26,776 nucleotides of DNA from Brachionus plicatilis (taxonomy: Eukaryota > Rotifera > Eurotatoria > Ploima > Brachionidae), in the NCBI GenBank assembly GCA_010279815.1, contig QEOQ01000207.1, forward strand, positions 651,612 to 678,387, read 5' to 3'. Under the pieces are notes generated by a model. That model worked only from the letters and a program-made list of their open reading frames with translations. It had not been told where the DNA came from and did not search any database. Positions 9,049 to 21,000 of this stretch are shown here, piece after piece (position 1 is the stretch's first letter; the number at the start of each line of letters is the position of its first letter). A program made the translations under genes and the position numbers.

Positions 9049-12000
9049 TTAGGCCAGTTTCACTTGATTTCTTACATCAGACGACTCGACAATTTCATCT
9101 TTATTACTAGTTAAAATTTGTATTTTCTTAGGTGCCTCAATACCGAGATATCTCAGTAGGTCGTAATAGGAAAACACAAACGCTCTAGTGATGGCATGAG
9201 AATTATCCAGAGCAGTAGCTTCGTCTCTAATTGACTGAAAAAATGCCAAGCGCTTCTCAAGCTGCGCTTTTTTTGCAGCTTCTTCGGCAGCAATTCTTTT
9301 CGCCTCATTCAGCGCCTTTTCCAACTCTAATTCTCTTTGTCGTTGTTCTTCCTCTTGTCGTTTCCTCTCCAACTCTTCTTCCTCATTCTTTCGTTGTAAA
9401 TATTCCAATTTTTCTTTCTCGCTCATCTGATACAACAAAAAAGCTTCCTCTCTCTCTTTTCTCTCCATTTCCAGTCTTCGCTCTTCCTCCATCCCTACAA
9501 AAAAAAACTCTCAAAAAAAATTCCTTTCACCAAACTGACCGTACTTGATTTTAGAGCCATCTCAGCCATAAGTTTCATTTTCATCTCTTCCATTTGTTTA
9601 CTGTACTGTTCTCTCAGGGTCTTTTCTAGATCGCTTTGCAGACGCTCTTGTCTTTCCATCTCCTCTAAAGCATCCAGTTCTTTGCGTCTTTTGGCCATCT
9701 CAGCTGCCCGCTTAAGCCGTGCTTCTTCCTCACGCCGTCTCTGCTCCTCTGCCATCTCGCGCTCCAATCTCAGCTTCCTTACTTCTTCTTCTGCCTCTCT
9801 GCGTCTGCGTTCCTCTATCTCAACGCGACGTTTCTCCATTTCTCTTCGCTTTTCCTCCGCTGCCTGCCGCCTTTTGTGCTCGCGTATTTCAATAGCCTCC
9901 ACGCTGCGCAGCAGCACATCCTTCATGATAACAAAAAATTACCTTTGGTCACATTAAAATAAAATAATCTAATTTAATCTACAGGTTTTGTTTTTATTTT
10001 TTGTCTAGGGACAGCTAATTTAAGCTAATAGATAAAATTAAACCTTTTTTCTTTTTTTTCTACGCTGAAAATAAAAAATAAATCCAAATTTTTGTCAAAA
10101 AGTAAATTTTTTTTTTTAAAAAAAGAAAAAATAAGTATCTTGCCTGCATCTGAATTTTTTGTAGTTCCTCAATATCGACACCCTTGAAGTCGTCTTCATT
10201 GATCTCTTCAACTTGGAATTTTTGATCTGATTTTATTTGGTCAACATTTTTGTCTTCGTTGTCAATGGTGTTTTCTTGTAAATTTTTGACAAATTCCACC
10301 ACAAAAAATTCTTCTTCTGACTTCACTTTTTTGCTTTTTGTTTTGTTTGACTCAGCATTTTCTTGTGGCTTTGATTTTGGTTTTTTTAATTTTTTCACTT
10401 CAGTCTTTTTTTCTTCTTTCTTGGAATCGTAGACCGGGATAGATACTTTGGGCTCTTTGGCCACATTTGAGTCCAGTGGCTTCGGAGGCATGTTTTCTTT
10501 AGCATAGGTCACTTTAAATAGTTGTTTTTTTTCAGTCTTCTTTTCTTCGGGTTCAATCTTTTTCTTTGTCTCTTTTTTAGCCTCTTTTGGTTGCTTAATT
10601 GTTTTTACTTTTTCAATATCAGCTAAATTGATAAATTGGTCAGGAAATATTTTTTTTAAAAGCAAGATTATAATTGAAAATTTCTTTTACTGTTATTTTT
10701 ATTATTATTATAGATTTTGTTCTGAAATAAAATGGTAACATTGGCTCTTTAATATTTAAAATTTTTGCTTTTTCTAAATGGTAATAAAATTTTTTTACAG
10801 AGTTGGTCAAAAGTCAAAAATTTATTTAAAAGTCTGCTAATGCCAAAGTCAAAGTTGACTTTTTAAATTTTTATTTTTTTTAGATTTTTAAAATAAAATT
10901 AAGAGAATATTAGAATAAAGATTGTTTTACAGTTTTTTTAAATGAACTTATTATTTACTTATTATTTATAAAAAGACTAAATGATACATTGTCAATTAAT
11001 ATATATAAACGTCAATTGAAAAAGAATTATTTTTCAATTAAAACTAGATAATTCGTCAGTTATGTAAGAGTCATTTTTAAAAAATAAACGTCATTTAAAT
11101 AAATGTTTTGTCAATTATTTTTTATTTTTGTCAATTTAAAAAAATTTTTGTAATATGAAAGAAAATATAAAAAAAGTTTTCAAAAAAAAATAATTTTCAG
11201 AACTATGGAAATATTTTAGCTTCTCATTTTTTGCAATGCTTTTGTTTCAGAGGAAATTCTGGGTCGCTGTATTATTATTATTATTTGTTTTTCTGTACCG
11301 AGCTTGAGCTCCCTCAGAATTAAAAATAAAAAAAAAATAAAGTTAATAAATAAAATTAAAAAAAGTAAATTAAGTAAGACAAAAAAAAAAGGACAAAAAT
11401 AAACGAAATTAAATAGAAGATATGTAAGGTGCCCCAAGTCATAAACACTAGTTAGCTAGGATTATCAAAAATTCACCCCAAAAACTTTTTTTAGGTTAAT
11501 TATGACGCAGAATTCGATTTTATTAGTGAAAAAGTTGGGTTCTTATATCTTATACCCGAGTTTCAGGGGGGGGTTCAAAAAAACGTTTTGTTTCATAAAA
11601 TGTGAAGCATATAGAAATCTACTTTTTTTTTTTTTTTTTATGAAAATTTACCCTAAATTTACTCGGATTAGTCGTTTTTTATCATCCATTAGTTTATTTT
11701 CCCTTTTTTTTTGGCGATTTTTAGAAAAAATTGTTTTTTTTTTTTAAATATGCCTTTAAATTTTATTTCGTATTTTATAAGACTTTTTTCAAGTAGGGTG
11801 ATTTTGGGCTTAAATTAAAGCTAATTTATTAAGAAATAGGAATAGGTGGGCTTTTTGGATAATATTGTCTATTTAGTAAAATACAAGCATTTAAAGATAC
11901 CTATGTAATAAATATAAAGTTTTTAGATAGATTCATATAGGAAATTTATTGTTCTGAATATATTAATGTATTAAAATCTTTGCTTTTTTCATGAGAAATA

Positions 12001-15000
12001 ACTTTACTACTCGATTTTGCTCCAAATAGCTTTTCTAAGACATTTTGATAGCCTGCACCACTTTGATACATTTCCAAAGCTCTCCAGAATCTATTCCATA
12101 GCTTAATATTCAAATCTTTATTTTTATATTCATTTATGGCCTCTAAAATTAAGTCTAAGAACTTGTTGAAATCTTGATCATTTTTTTTTAATATTTTACT
12201 GATTTTAAATCTAAATAGAATGCTTTTAAGACAAGATATCAACAAACCCCCATCTATTTCTATAGAGGAGACTTAGTTCTCTTAAATAAAAAAAAATTAT
12301 CTATTTTGAAATAATTTTACGGGAGAAATAAAACGCCAAAAATGCTAAATCATCGAATTTTTTCAAAACTTTGCGTTTAAATTGTTTTTATTGAATGGGT
12401 GAAAAAAAATACACAAGATTAGAAAGTACATTTCCTCTACTATTTGAAGAAAAAAAAATTTAGTTTCCAAGTCAGTTTGATTTTTCGAAAAAATCATTTC
12501 AAACTTATGCACTAAATTTGTATTTTTATTTCATGCAATTCAGCAAAAATAAGATGACATATGAAAAAAATGATTTCAGATTCGAGTTCTACGCACAAAA
12601 TTATTTCAGATTTCAAATTTTTGGAAAAGCTAAAAATTTTAAATCCAAAACTAGTGTTTATGACTTGGGGCGCCTTAATAAAAGGAATTTTAATACGCTG
12701 TGATCGTCATCTAAAATATATATTGAAACTTTCATTGAAGACGGATCCGGCACTATTTTGAGGCAAATATTTAATAAATTAATACAATTGACAATAATTA
12801 AGGCAATTTGAAGTTCATGATCAAATGTGTATTTCAAACAAAATTTTTTTACTTTTTGAGTTAAATATAAAGGTATTATTAATCAATTTTTTAATAATAA
12901 ATGACTAAACTTTTTTAAACATGTTTTGTTTAATCTTTAATTAGATAGAAAATTAGATGAACTTTTATCTGAAGTAAAAATAAAATCTAGATCGATATTT
13001 TAAAACTTTGCAATACAAAATTTAACTTGGTTTAGCCGTAATATATTTTTATTAATATTTAAAAATAATTTTAAGTCATAATTTGGATACCTAAATGTGG
13101 ATTTTAAATTTGTCTTTAAAGTTTTGAAAAAAAAGATTTTCGAAAAATCAATAAAAGATCAATTAGAAAAATAGAAGTTTTTTTCTTTGATTAAAATAGT
13201 AAACATCTTATGTTTAATTTAAAAAAAAATTAAAAAAGGTTATTTCATCATTTTTATTAATAGAGTCGAGTTCGGTTATAACGAACTTACTTCGGAACTC
13301 TCAAAATGGTTCGTTATAAACGAACTTCGTTATATCCGAAACATAAAAAAGGTAAAAATTTTTCGTCTCGTTGCTTGACTTCTAGAATTCATTTTTTTTA
13401 TTAATTGAGGATCATTTTCTTTTAATTTTTATAGATAAATGTGTGAATTTTCTCCGATAAAATTAACCATCTTATGGTTAATGAACAGATAAAGATTAGG
13501 ATCCAAAAAAATTTCATACTTTTTTGTCAAGTTCGTTATAAAAAAATAAATTCTACTGAGAATTTTTAAAAAAGACTTCGTTATAACCGAGTTCGTTATA
13601 TCCGTAAAAAATAAAATTATAAAGATTGTTGTTTTACAATCTATTGAATTTTTTTTCGCTATAACCGAACTCGACTGTACTATAATGAATTACGTTTTGA
13701 TCATTTGATCATGATCATGAACTTCTAGGTGCCAATAATTAAATTTAATTCAAAATTATTTATTTTAAGTTACAAATATTTAATATAATTGATAAGTTAG
13801 TATTGACGAAAATATAGTTGACAAAAAAACTAATTGACATTTCTCTAAATTAATTGACGGTTTCTCTCCCTAAAAAAATAGGGGGCAGTGAGTCTATCGG
13901 GCAATCAGTAACGAGTTCAGTTCCACAAGGGACGGTATTAGGACCATTGCTGTCTGTAATTTACATAAATGACCTGCCAGACAAGCTGTGGAACAACTGC
14001 GAGATGTGCGCGGACGACAACAAGGTCTTAGCAATGAATGAAGATAGACTCTGAATTTTTTACATTTTATTATTGGAATTCAAAATAAATCTTTGTAAAA
14101 TCGTTTCTCTCTGTAATGCCTTAAATCTTTTCAAAATAAAATGACTAAAAATAATTTTAAAATTGATTTGAAGAAAATATTCGACAATTATTGAAGCCTC
14201 CTTCAAAAACAAAACAAAGGTTGTTTTTGAAAATTAAAGCTAATGATTTCTGTTGATAGAATATAAAACTTTAAAAAAAATTTTTTTCTTGATTGGTTAT
14301 TTTCGATGAAAAAATTTATAATAAAATTTTAGCTTTAATTTTTTTTCTTAATTTCAAAATAGATTAAAAATTTTTTTAGTTTAATTTTCAAAAGTCAAAA
14401 ATAAAAATGTCCATGATTTTTAATAATTACTAATTTAAGTATTATACAATTTTATAAATTCATTTTCAAAAGAAAGCGTTTTTTTTAAAACAATATTTCT
14501 TTGAAAATTTCGTAAAAAATGTCAAAATTTATAAATTTTAGTTAAAGTTAAAAAAAATGAAATTTAATAATTTTTTAATCTATCAAAAACTATTTCCTTT
14601 AATTTTTAAAATTTTTTATTATATTTTATTTAATTGTCCCTTTTAATTAAAGGTTTTATACCGAGAGGACTAAGCTGGCACGTAACCGAGCTGGAACCTA
14701 ACTGTCAAACTATTTTTCAAATAAAAAAAAATGCTTTTTTGAATTCTAAGCTTCAATTTGGTACCATTTTCATTCAATTTGGATTAAAATTGAGTGAGCT
14801 AGGCCCTTATAAAAGTTTTAAATTTTGAAAAGAACCCATAGATTTAAAATGACCATAACTTTGTTAATACCTAATAGTGTACCAAATGGTACCAAATTAA
14901 AGCTGAGATAAAAATGAACTTAGTGCTTTTTACTGAATTCAAAAAAAAATTTTTTTCGTAAAGTTATCAGCATTTAAGGTTTTCTCACAAAAAAAACTAA

Positions 15001-18000
15001 AGAATTTGAAAAAGTTAGCTTTGAAGAGTATCTAACTTCCTTAATTTTTTATCAATTTCGATGTTTAGGTACTCAAAATGGAGCTGACAAGCTAAATATT
15101 CTAAATCTTTTTACAGATTAAAAAAAAATTAAGTATTAACAAAGTCATGGTGGTCTTAAAGTTATGGGTTCTTTTCAAAAATTAAACTTTTTGAAGTGCC
15201 TAGCTCATTCAATTAATGTCCAAATTGAATGAAAATGGTACCAAATTGAAGCCTACGATTCACTGAATCTGCTGCTTTTGACAGAATCAAAAAAAAATTT
15301 TTTTTCGTATAGATATCAGCTGCTGAAGGTTTTAAAGCCAAAAAAATAAGGAAAAAAAGGAATTTGAAAAAAGTTAGCTTTCATGAGTACCCAACTTTCT
15401 CAATTTATGATCAAATTCGTAGCTTAATACACCAAAATGAAGCTAATCTCCTAAATTTTTTAAATCTTTTTACAGATTGAAAAAAAATTAAGTATTAACA
15501 AAGTTATGGTCATTTTTTAATAAAAATCTATTTTCATATCAATTTGATAATTATTTAGAAAAAAAAATAAAAAAAAGAAAACTTACCTTTCTTTTTAACA
15601 CTCTCGTCTTTCAATGGCATAACTTTTTCTTTTTTTGCTTTTTCTTCTTTTAGTTTATCTTTAGTTTTTTCTTCTTTAGGCTTTTCTTCTTTAACTTTTT
15701 CTTTGGGCTTTTCTTCCTTAACCTTCTCTTCTTTTGGCTTTTCTCTTTTCTTCTCTATTCGAGGAGTACTAACAGTTTTTGGAACTTCTTTGCTTTTTTC
15801 TAGAAAAACATTTTGTGATATTTTGTTCAGCAAATTGGAAGCATTATTTGTTTTTTTGATTGGTTCGGCAACTTTTTCCAGAGATTTTGACACCAATTTA
15901 GTTGATTGTTTAGAATGATGACTCTCTTGAGAAATGTTATGGTCCGATTTGCTCAGTGGCCTACTGGAATTTTTTTTTTCCAATGATTTAGTTGATCTCA
16001 TTTTTGAAAAATCCGAGTCCGATTCATCTTCTTAAAAATTAAAATAAAAATTAAATTTAAAAAAAAATAGAAAATTTATGAAACAAGCTAAATAGTTTAA
16101 AAAAAAGCTAAGGTACAACTAATGTGCAGGGCATGCTAATTAGGCATATTCTAAAAAAGCAAAATTATTTAGTTTTACTCAATTTATTTATCTCCTTTTT
16201 TTTAGATAATGAAGCGTTTTGATGCCGGAGCGGACTCAGTTTTTTTATATTTTTAACCTCATTTAATTTTTTCAGATTGGGTTCCACTTTTTCCGGGATA
16301 GAACTCAAATCATGACTGGTCACAAAAATATTGTTCGGATAAAAATATTTTTTTGACTCTGTTTGATCATTATCTGGTACTAAAATTTCATTTTCAATTT
16401 TTTTCGCTTTCATCACCATTGGCATTTTGGCATCAGCACTTTTTTTTTTCAACAATTCTGTAAGAATAAATTTTGATTGAACTGCTGCTTTGGATGGCTC
16501 CTGTGTGGCAACATTTTTTTCCGGATTTAAGGTTTTTGCACTATATTTTGAGTCCGACCCCGGTTTACTGATGTATTGCTGTACTTTTGACTTCACTACA
16601 TAAATCAATGTTAAATTAATTAGTAAGCAAAATTTAAAAAAAGTCCAAAACCAAGCATTCATCGAGACCATCATTTACCTAAATCAACTTGACTGTTCAG
16701 AAAAACCTCTGACCCGGAACTACTTACCAAAAATTTAGACTCGGATTTTAAACAAGTAACAGATTTAACCAAATCATCTTTTTTTATTTCACCAGAAAAT
16801 TTATTGTTGAGTTCGGAACCATTGCTCCGAACCAAATTAGACCTCAGTTCTTTTAATTTTTTAGCTCTATGAGCACTTTTGATCAATTTTTCGAATTCTT
16901 TCGAAATTTTTTTTTTGCCATCGGGCTCGTATTCATCATCAGACAAAGAATTGTGAATGTAATACTTGCCGTAGAATACATTACCTGAATAATAAAATTG
17001 TGCATCTCCATCCGAAATTTTTCCTTTAAATAAATTAAAATTTTCATTAAAATTATTTTTAATCATACTTGTCTTAGAGTAGGAAGTTTTAAGTTTTATT
17101 ATTTTTTTATTTTTGCTCCTGTCGAACACAACCTCGAATGCATTTGTGGGATAATCAAGCAGACTCTGCAGCAAGGAATCAGTAATGTCAAGATCTCGAA
17201 ATTCGGGGGATTTCGAAACTTAGAAAAATTTAATTTTTAAGAAAAAACAAAATTATGGATTTTTTAATTAGTACATAAATCTTCAAGGGATTCTTTCAAG
17301 GCATCCTTTAATATATTTGTGTATTCCTGGAATTTTTTGTTCCCAAGTTCACCTGTTTTGACGGCTATTTTTAACTTTTTGTAGTTTTCATTCAAAGCTA
17401 TCTAAAAATTTAAAATTTAGATTAATTCTTTATTAAAAATATAATTGGCATTAAGTAGCCAATTTATTCTCCTGACATCTTAAGAAACAACGGAATAAGT
17501 AAAAATTTATTTAAAGTTCAATTATAACTATCACTAATTAATTAAGTTTTGTTTAAAAATTAGAAAATAAAAAAATTTATTTGAATCAATTTTTTTTAAA
17601 TTTTTGAAGTGTTTTATTAAATTAAAAAACATTTTTTTCATCATATAGTTCCAAAACTAAAGAAAAAAAAAGAGCATTTCAGTATTATTGTTTATTTCAT
17701 TTTTATTTTAATTATTTATAGTGATTAAAATAACTTTAAATGAAACAAATTTAAGAAAAAAGTTCGAATATTTATTCAACGATATTGACTCATTTATAGC
17801 AAAAGAACATAAAAATTAAAAAGAATTTATATTTAAGAAAAAAAATCAATTAACCAATTAACAGAGCTTTTAAAGATTAAATAAAAATATTTTTTTCAAG
17901 AGAAGATAATTTTTATAATACATTTTTAATTATAGAACAGTAAAAATGGGCTTGAATATTATTTTTACTTTTTTGTTAATAATTTCTAAAATATCCAAAT

Positions 18001-21000
18001 AAGAATTTTTTATTTTAAAATGTTTTTGATAATTTTTTTTAACAAATAATTTCCAAAGCTCGATGGCTGTCTTTAAAATTTATGCAATAATATGAGTTTA
18101 AATTTAAAAAAAATCACTTTGACATCATCGGCTAAATTGAGTCCAGAGTCGGAATTACTCAAGGTTTCTTTAGCTATCTTTTGAGCATGTTCTACCAAAG
18201 CCTCGATCAACTTTCTGGTCAATATCGGCTCATGAACTTAAAATAAAAACAATGGCATCAATATTTTTTTTTTAGCGTTAATTTTCCTATCAAAAAAAAT
18301 AAATTAATAATAAACATTTTATCTTTATTAAAACAAAAACACTTTTTCCTAATTTAATATGGACCCGAAACATTAGTAAAGATCTTTGGTAACATGAAGT
18401 ATATAAATAAATAAGTAAACAACTAATTAATAATTAATAAAATTTTATAAATATAAATTTTTACAGAAAAGTTGAGGGAGGAAAGCTCAGGTGAAAAATT
18501 TCAAAAACGCAAATTAGCTAAAGAAAATATATTTTAAACGATTTTAAAATTTTTAATTATTAAAAGAAATTTTTTATGATAAAATATTTTGAAACCATGA
18601 TGCAAAAAAATACCAAAAAAAACTATTTTTTTAATTAAGTTATTAATTAAAAAAATATAATTATTATTAAAAAAAATACCTTTGGAATTTTTCTTTTCGT
18701 TGTCATTATGGCCCTTGGACGGGTCGATAAATTCTTTTTTAAAAAAAGAACAATTTTCAATAATCTTATTAATTATGATTAAAAAAAAACTACCTTTATT
18801 AATTTCATCATTAATATCAATATTTCCATCTATTTTATTAGTATAATACAAATATGGCGGAATTTTGTCAAATAGACGGTACAAAGTGGGATCATTTTTC
18901 TTTTTGTCATCAATAGTCATCAAATCTTCATTCAAAGCTTTGCCAATTTTCATCATTTGGCCATCAGGCGCCATAATGATCACTCCATTTGGTTTATCTC
19001 TGTGCCTTTTTTTTCCATTTTCAGAGTGCTCATTCTTTTTGGCATTAAATTCCAAAACCGGTTCTTTATTTTCCTTTGAATTTTTAGGCAGAACATTTTC
19101 CAACTGAATTTTAAAGGTGCTGACAGATTTTTTTGATGATTCATTAGTCCCAGTGTCCTCATGGACGGATATTTCCGGCAGATATTCTTCTGTTCTTTCC
19201 GAAATAGTCTCAGCCGTAAAAAAGTCCTTTATTTCGACCAACGATTCATTCTCAATAATGGATGACTCCTTACTATTATGAGGATTTCTGTCAGACACTG
19301 TGTCATCGTACCTCCTAGACTCAATAGTTAGCGACTTGGATAAGTTTTTTCCATAATTGAGCGGCGCCAGATAGCGAGATATCCTCGGGTTGTTTGAATA
19401 GGTACTGGTAAGTTTGTTTCCATTTAAGGCAGGAAAAATGTAATTGTTATTCGAATGATAGCTCAAATTTGACAGCAACTCATCTGCATTCAATTCTTTC
19501 ACCGACAATTTTTTGGAGCCGCTTTCTTTTGGACTTAAATTGAGCGTGTCCTCTAATGACTCCTTAGTTAATTTAAAAAAATAGAAAAAAAATCCTTTTA
19601 CAGTCAACTCTCTTTAATTCGTATTAAAATAGCCCTCTTAAAAATCAATCCGGATTAAATTATACGATTAAATGAATAAACCGGATCTCTTTTAAAATTT
19701 AAAAAAATACGGATTAATTTAAAAAATTTTTATTAAAAAAAAACAACTTTTTGAAATTTAATCAATTTAAATATATAATCAATTATAAGTTATATAATCA
19801 ATTATAAGAAATTTAATCAATTATAAGTTATAAAAATTTAACTTTCGTGATTAATAAAATTGTCTAATTTAGTTTGAGTTAATACGGTATCTTTAAAAAA
19901 AAATTACACGGTTTTTAAAATAAGATAAATTTTCAGAATCCTTATCATTAAATGAACTTTCTATATATTTACAAAACATTTTAAATCCTTCAAACGCCTT
20001 ATCAAAGGGTATTTTTTGTATGTACGGATTAACATAAAAATAATAAATGATTTAACTGAGCAAAGTGTAAAAAATTTTGTACGAATGTCGAAATAATCCG
20101 TATAACAAAATCCGGTTTAAAAAAAAAATTCCATGCAAGAGTATTACATAGAGCCCTGAGCCTTTAATTTTGATACGAATAAAAGAGAAATACGGATAAA
20201 AGCATAACCGAATTAAAGAGAGTTGACTGTATTAATAAATAATTGGGTCTGATCAAAAGTTTGACCACCTGATCACAAAATATACTTTAAAAAAATCTTC
20301 AGTGAAATTGAGTATTAAAATTTACGTAGTCAATTTTATGAACAAAAAAAAATTTTTATTTTTCTAAAACTTTTGAGTCAATTTTGAGACCCTTTTTTTA
20401 CATATTTCTTTTGGTACAAAATTTTTTTCAATTCAAAAATAAATGGATTTAAATGAATTCCTTCAGATCGACCCTTTAAATCGGCTAAAAATGTTGATGA
20501 ACATTGGAGTTTTGTACCCAGAAAGTCTATTTATTTTTAAATTGAAATTCCATAAAAAAAATTTGTACCAAATGAAATATGTAATAAAAGTGGTCTCAAA
20601 ATTGCCTCAAAAATTTTAGAAAAAAAATAATTTTTTGTTCATAAAATTGACTACGTAAATTTTAATACTCAATTCCACGATCATGTGTTCATATTTTTTA
20701 CTGGAGATTTTTTTAAAGTAAATTTTGTGATCAGGTGGTCAAACTTTTGACCAGACCCAAATAATTAAATAAAAATTACAATTCTTTTTTCAGTAATTGA
20801 TTGAATGGCTGTTTGAATCAACAGTTCTGTTAAGACAGCTTCCTGATCGGGTTTGCTGAGCTTATGGTACTCTATGTCGTTTCCATCTTTGTCACAAATT
20901 TGTATACCTTCAGTATTTATTTCCAAATTGTTTATTGAACCCTCTTTTCTGTCACTTAGAGTGCTCTCGACTCGGTAGAATCTGTATCCACGCAGAGCTG

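Larger units (their letters stand above)
10623..15586 (-). other. 5-kb intron 8 of the KIAA2012-like gene, filled with transposon remains
   Basis: Donor AAAG|GTAAGT at 15586 and acceptor CAATTTAG|CTGATATT at 10623, phase 1 on both sides. It is far longer than the other introns. At least five separate insertions lie inside it: the 11427-12676 element, the 12802-13736 element with a nested MITE, the RT fragment, and the 14738-15515 repeat block; there is also a possible LINE tail at 11262. No exon of the host gene is needed in it to keep the frame. Confidence 0.7.

Noticed and set aside
9231..9957. Long plus-strand open frames antisense to the KIAA2012-like coiled coil
   Set aside because: They are Ser/Leu/Arg-rich mirror readings of the Glu/Arg coiled-coil codons; the minus strand has matching splice sites and conserved residues.
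10250..10432. Plus-strand frame rich in Phe and Ser
   Set aside because: Antisense reading of exon 9; no independent support.
11502..11747. Plus-strand 81-codon frame rich in Phe
   Set aside because: Driven by poly-T runs inside the left part of an inverted-repeat element; no protein-like composition.
12518..12761. Two overlapping plus-strand frames of 61 and 66 codons
   Set aside because: They overlap the right arm of the 11427-12676 element, with AT-driven composition (Lys, Phe, Asn, Ile) and no motif.
13854..13880. Extending the RT fragment leftwards to the first ATG of the frame
   Set aside because: The leading part (poly-A and TTGAC-rich DNA) has no RT similarity and different composition; the match begins near 13881.
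14648..14703. GC-richer patch considered as a tRNA or tRNA-derived SINE head
   Set aside because: No A-box/B-box pair, no cloverleaf pairing and no second copy could be seen.
14634..14828. Plus-strand 64-codon frame
   Set aside because: It runs into a repeat arm (14738 onward) and is not kept open in the inverted copy.
15703..15918. Phe/Ser-rich plus-strand open frame over exon 8
   Set aside because: Shadow of the Lys/Glu repeats read on the opposite strand.
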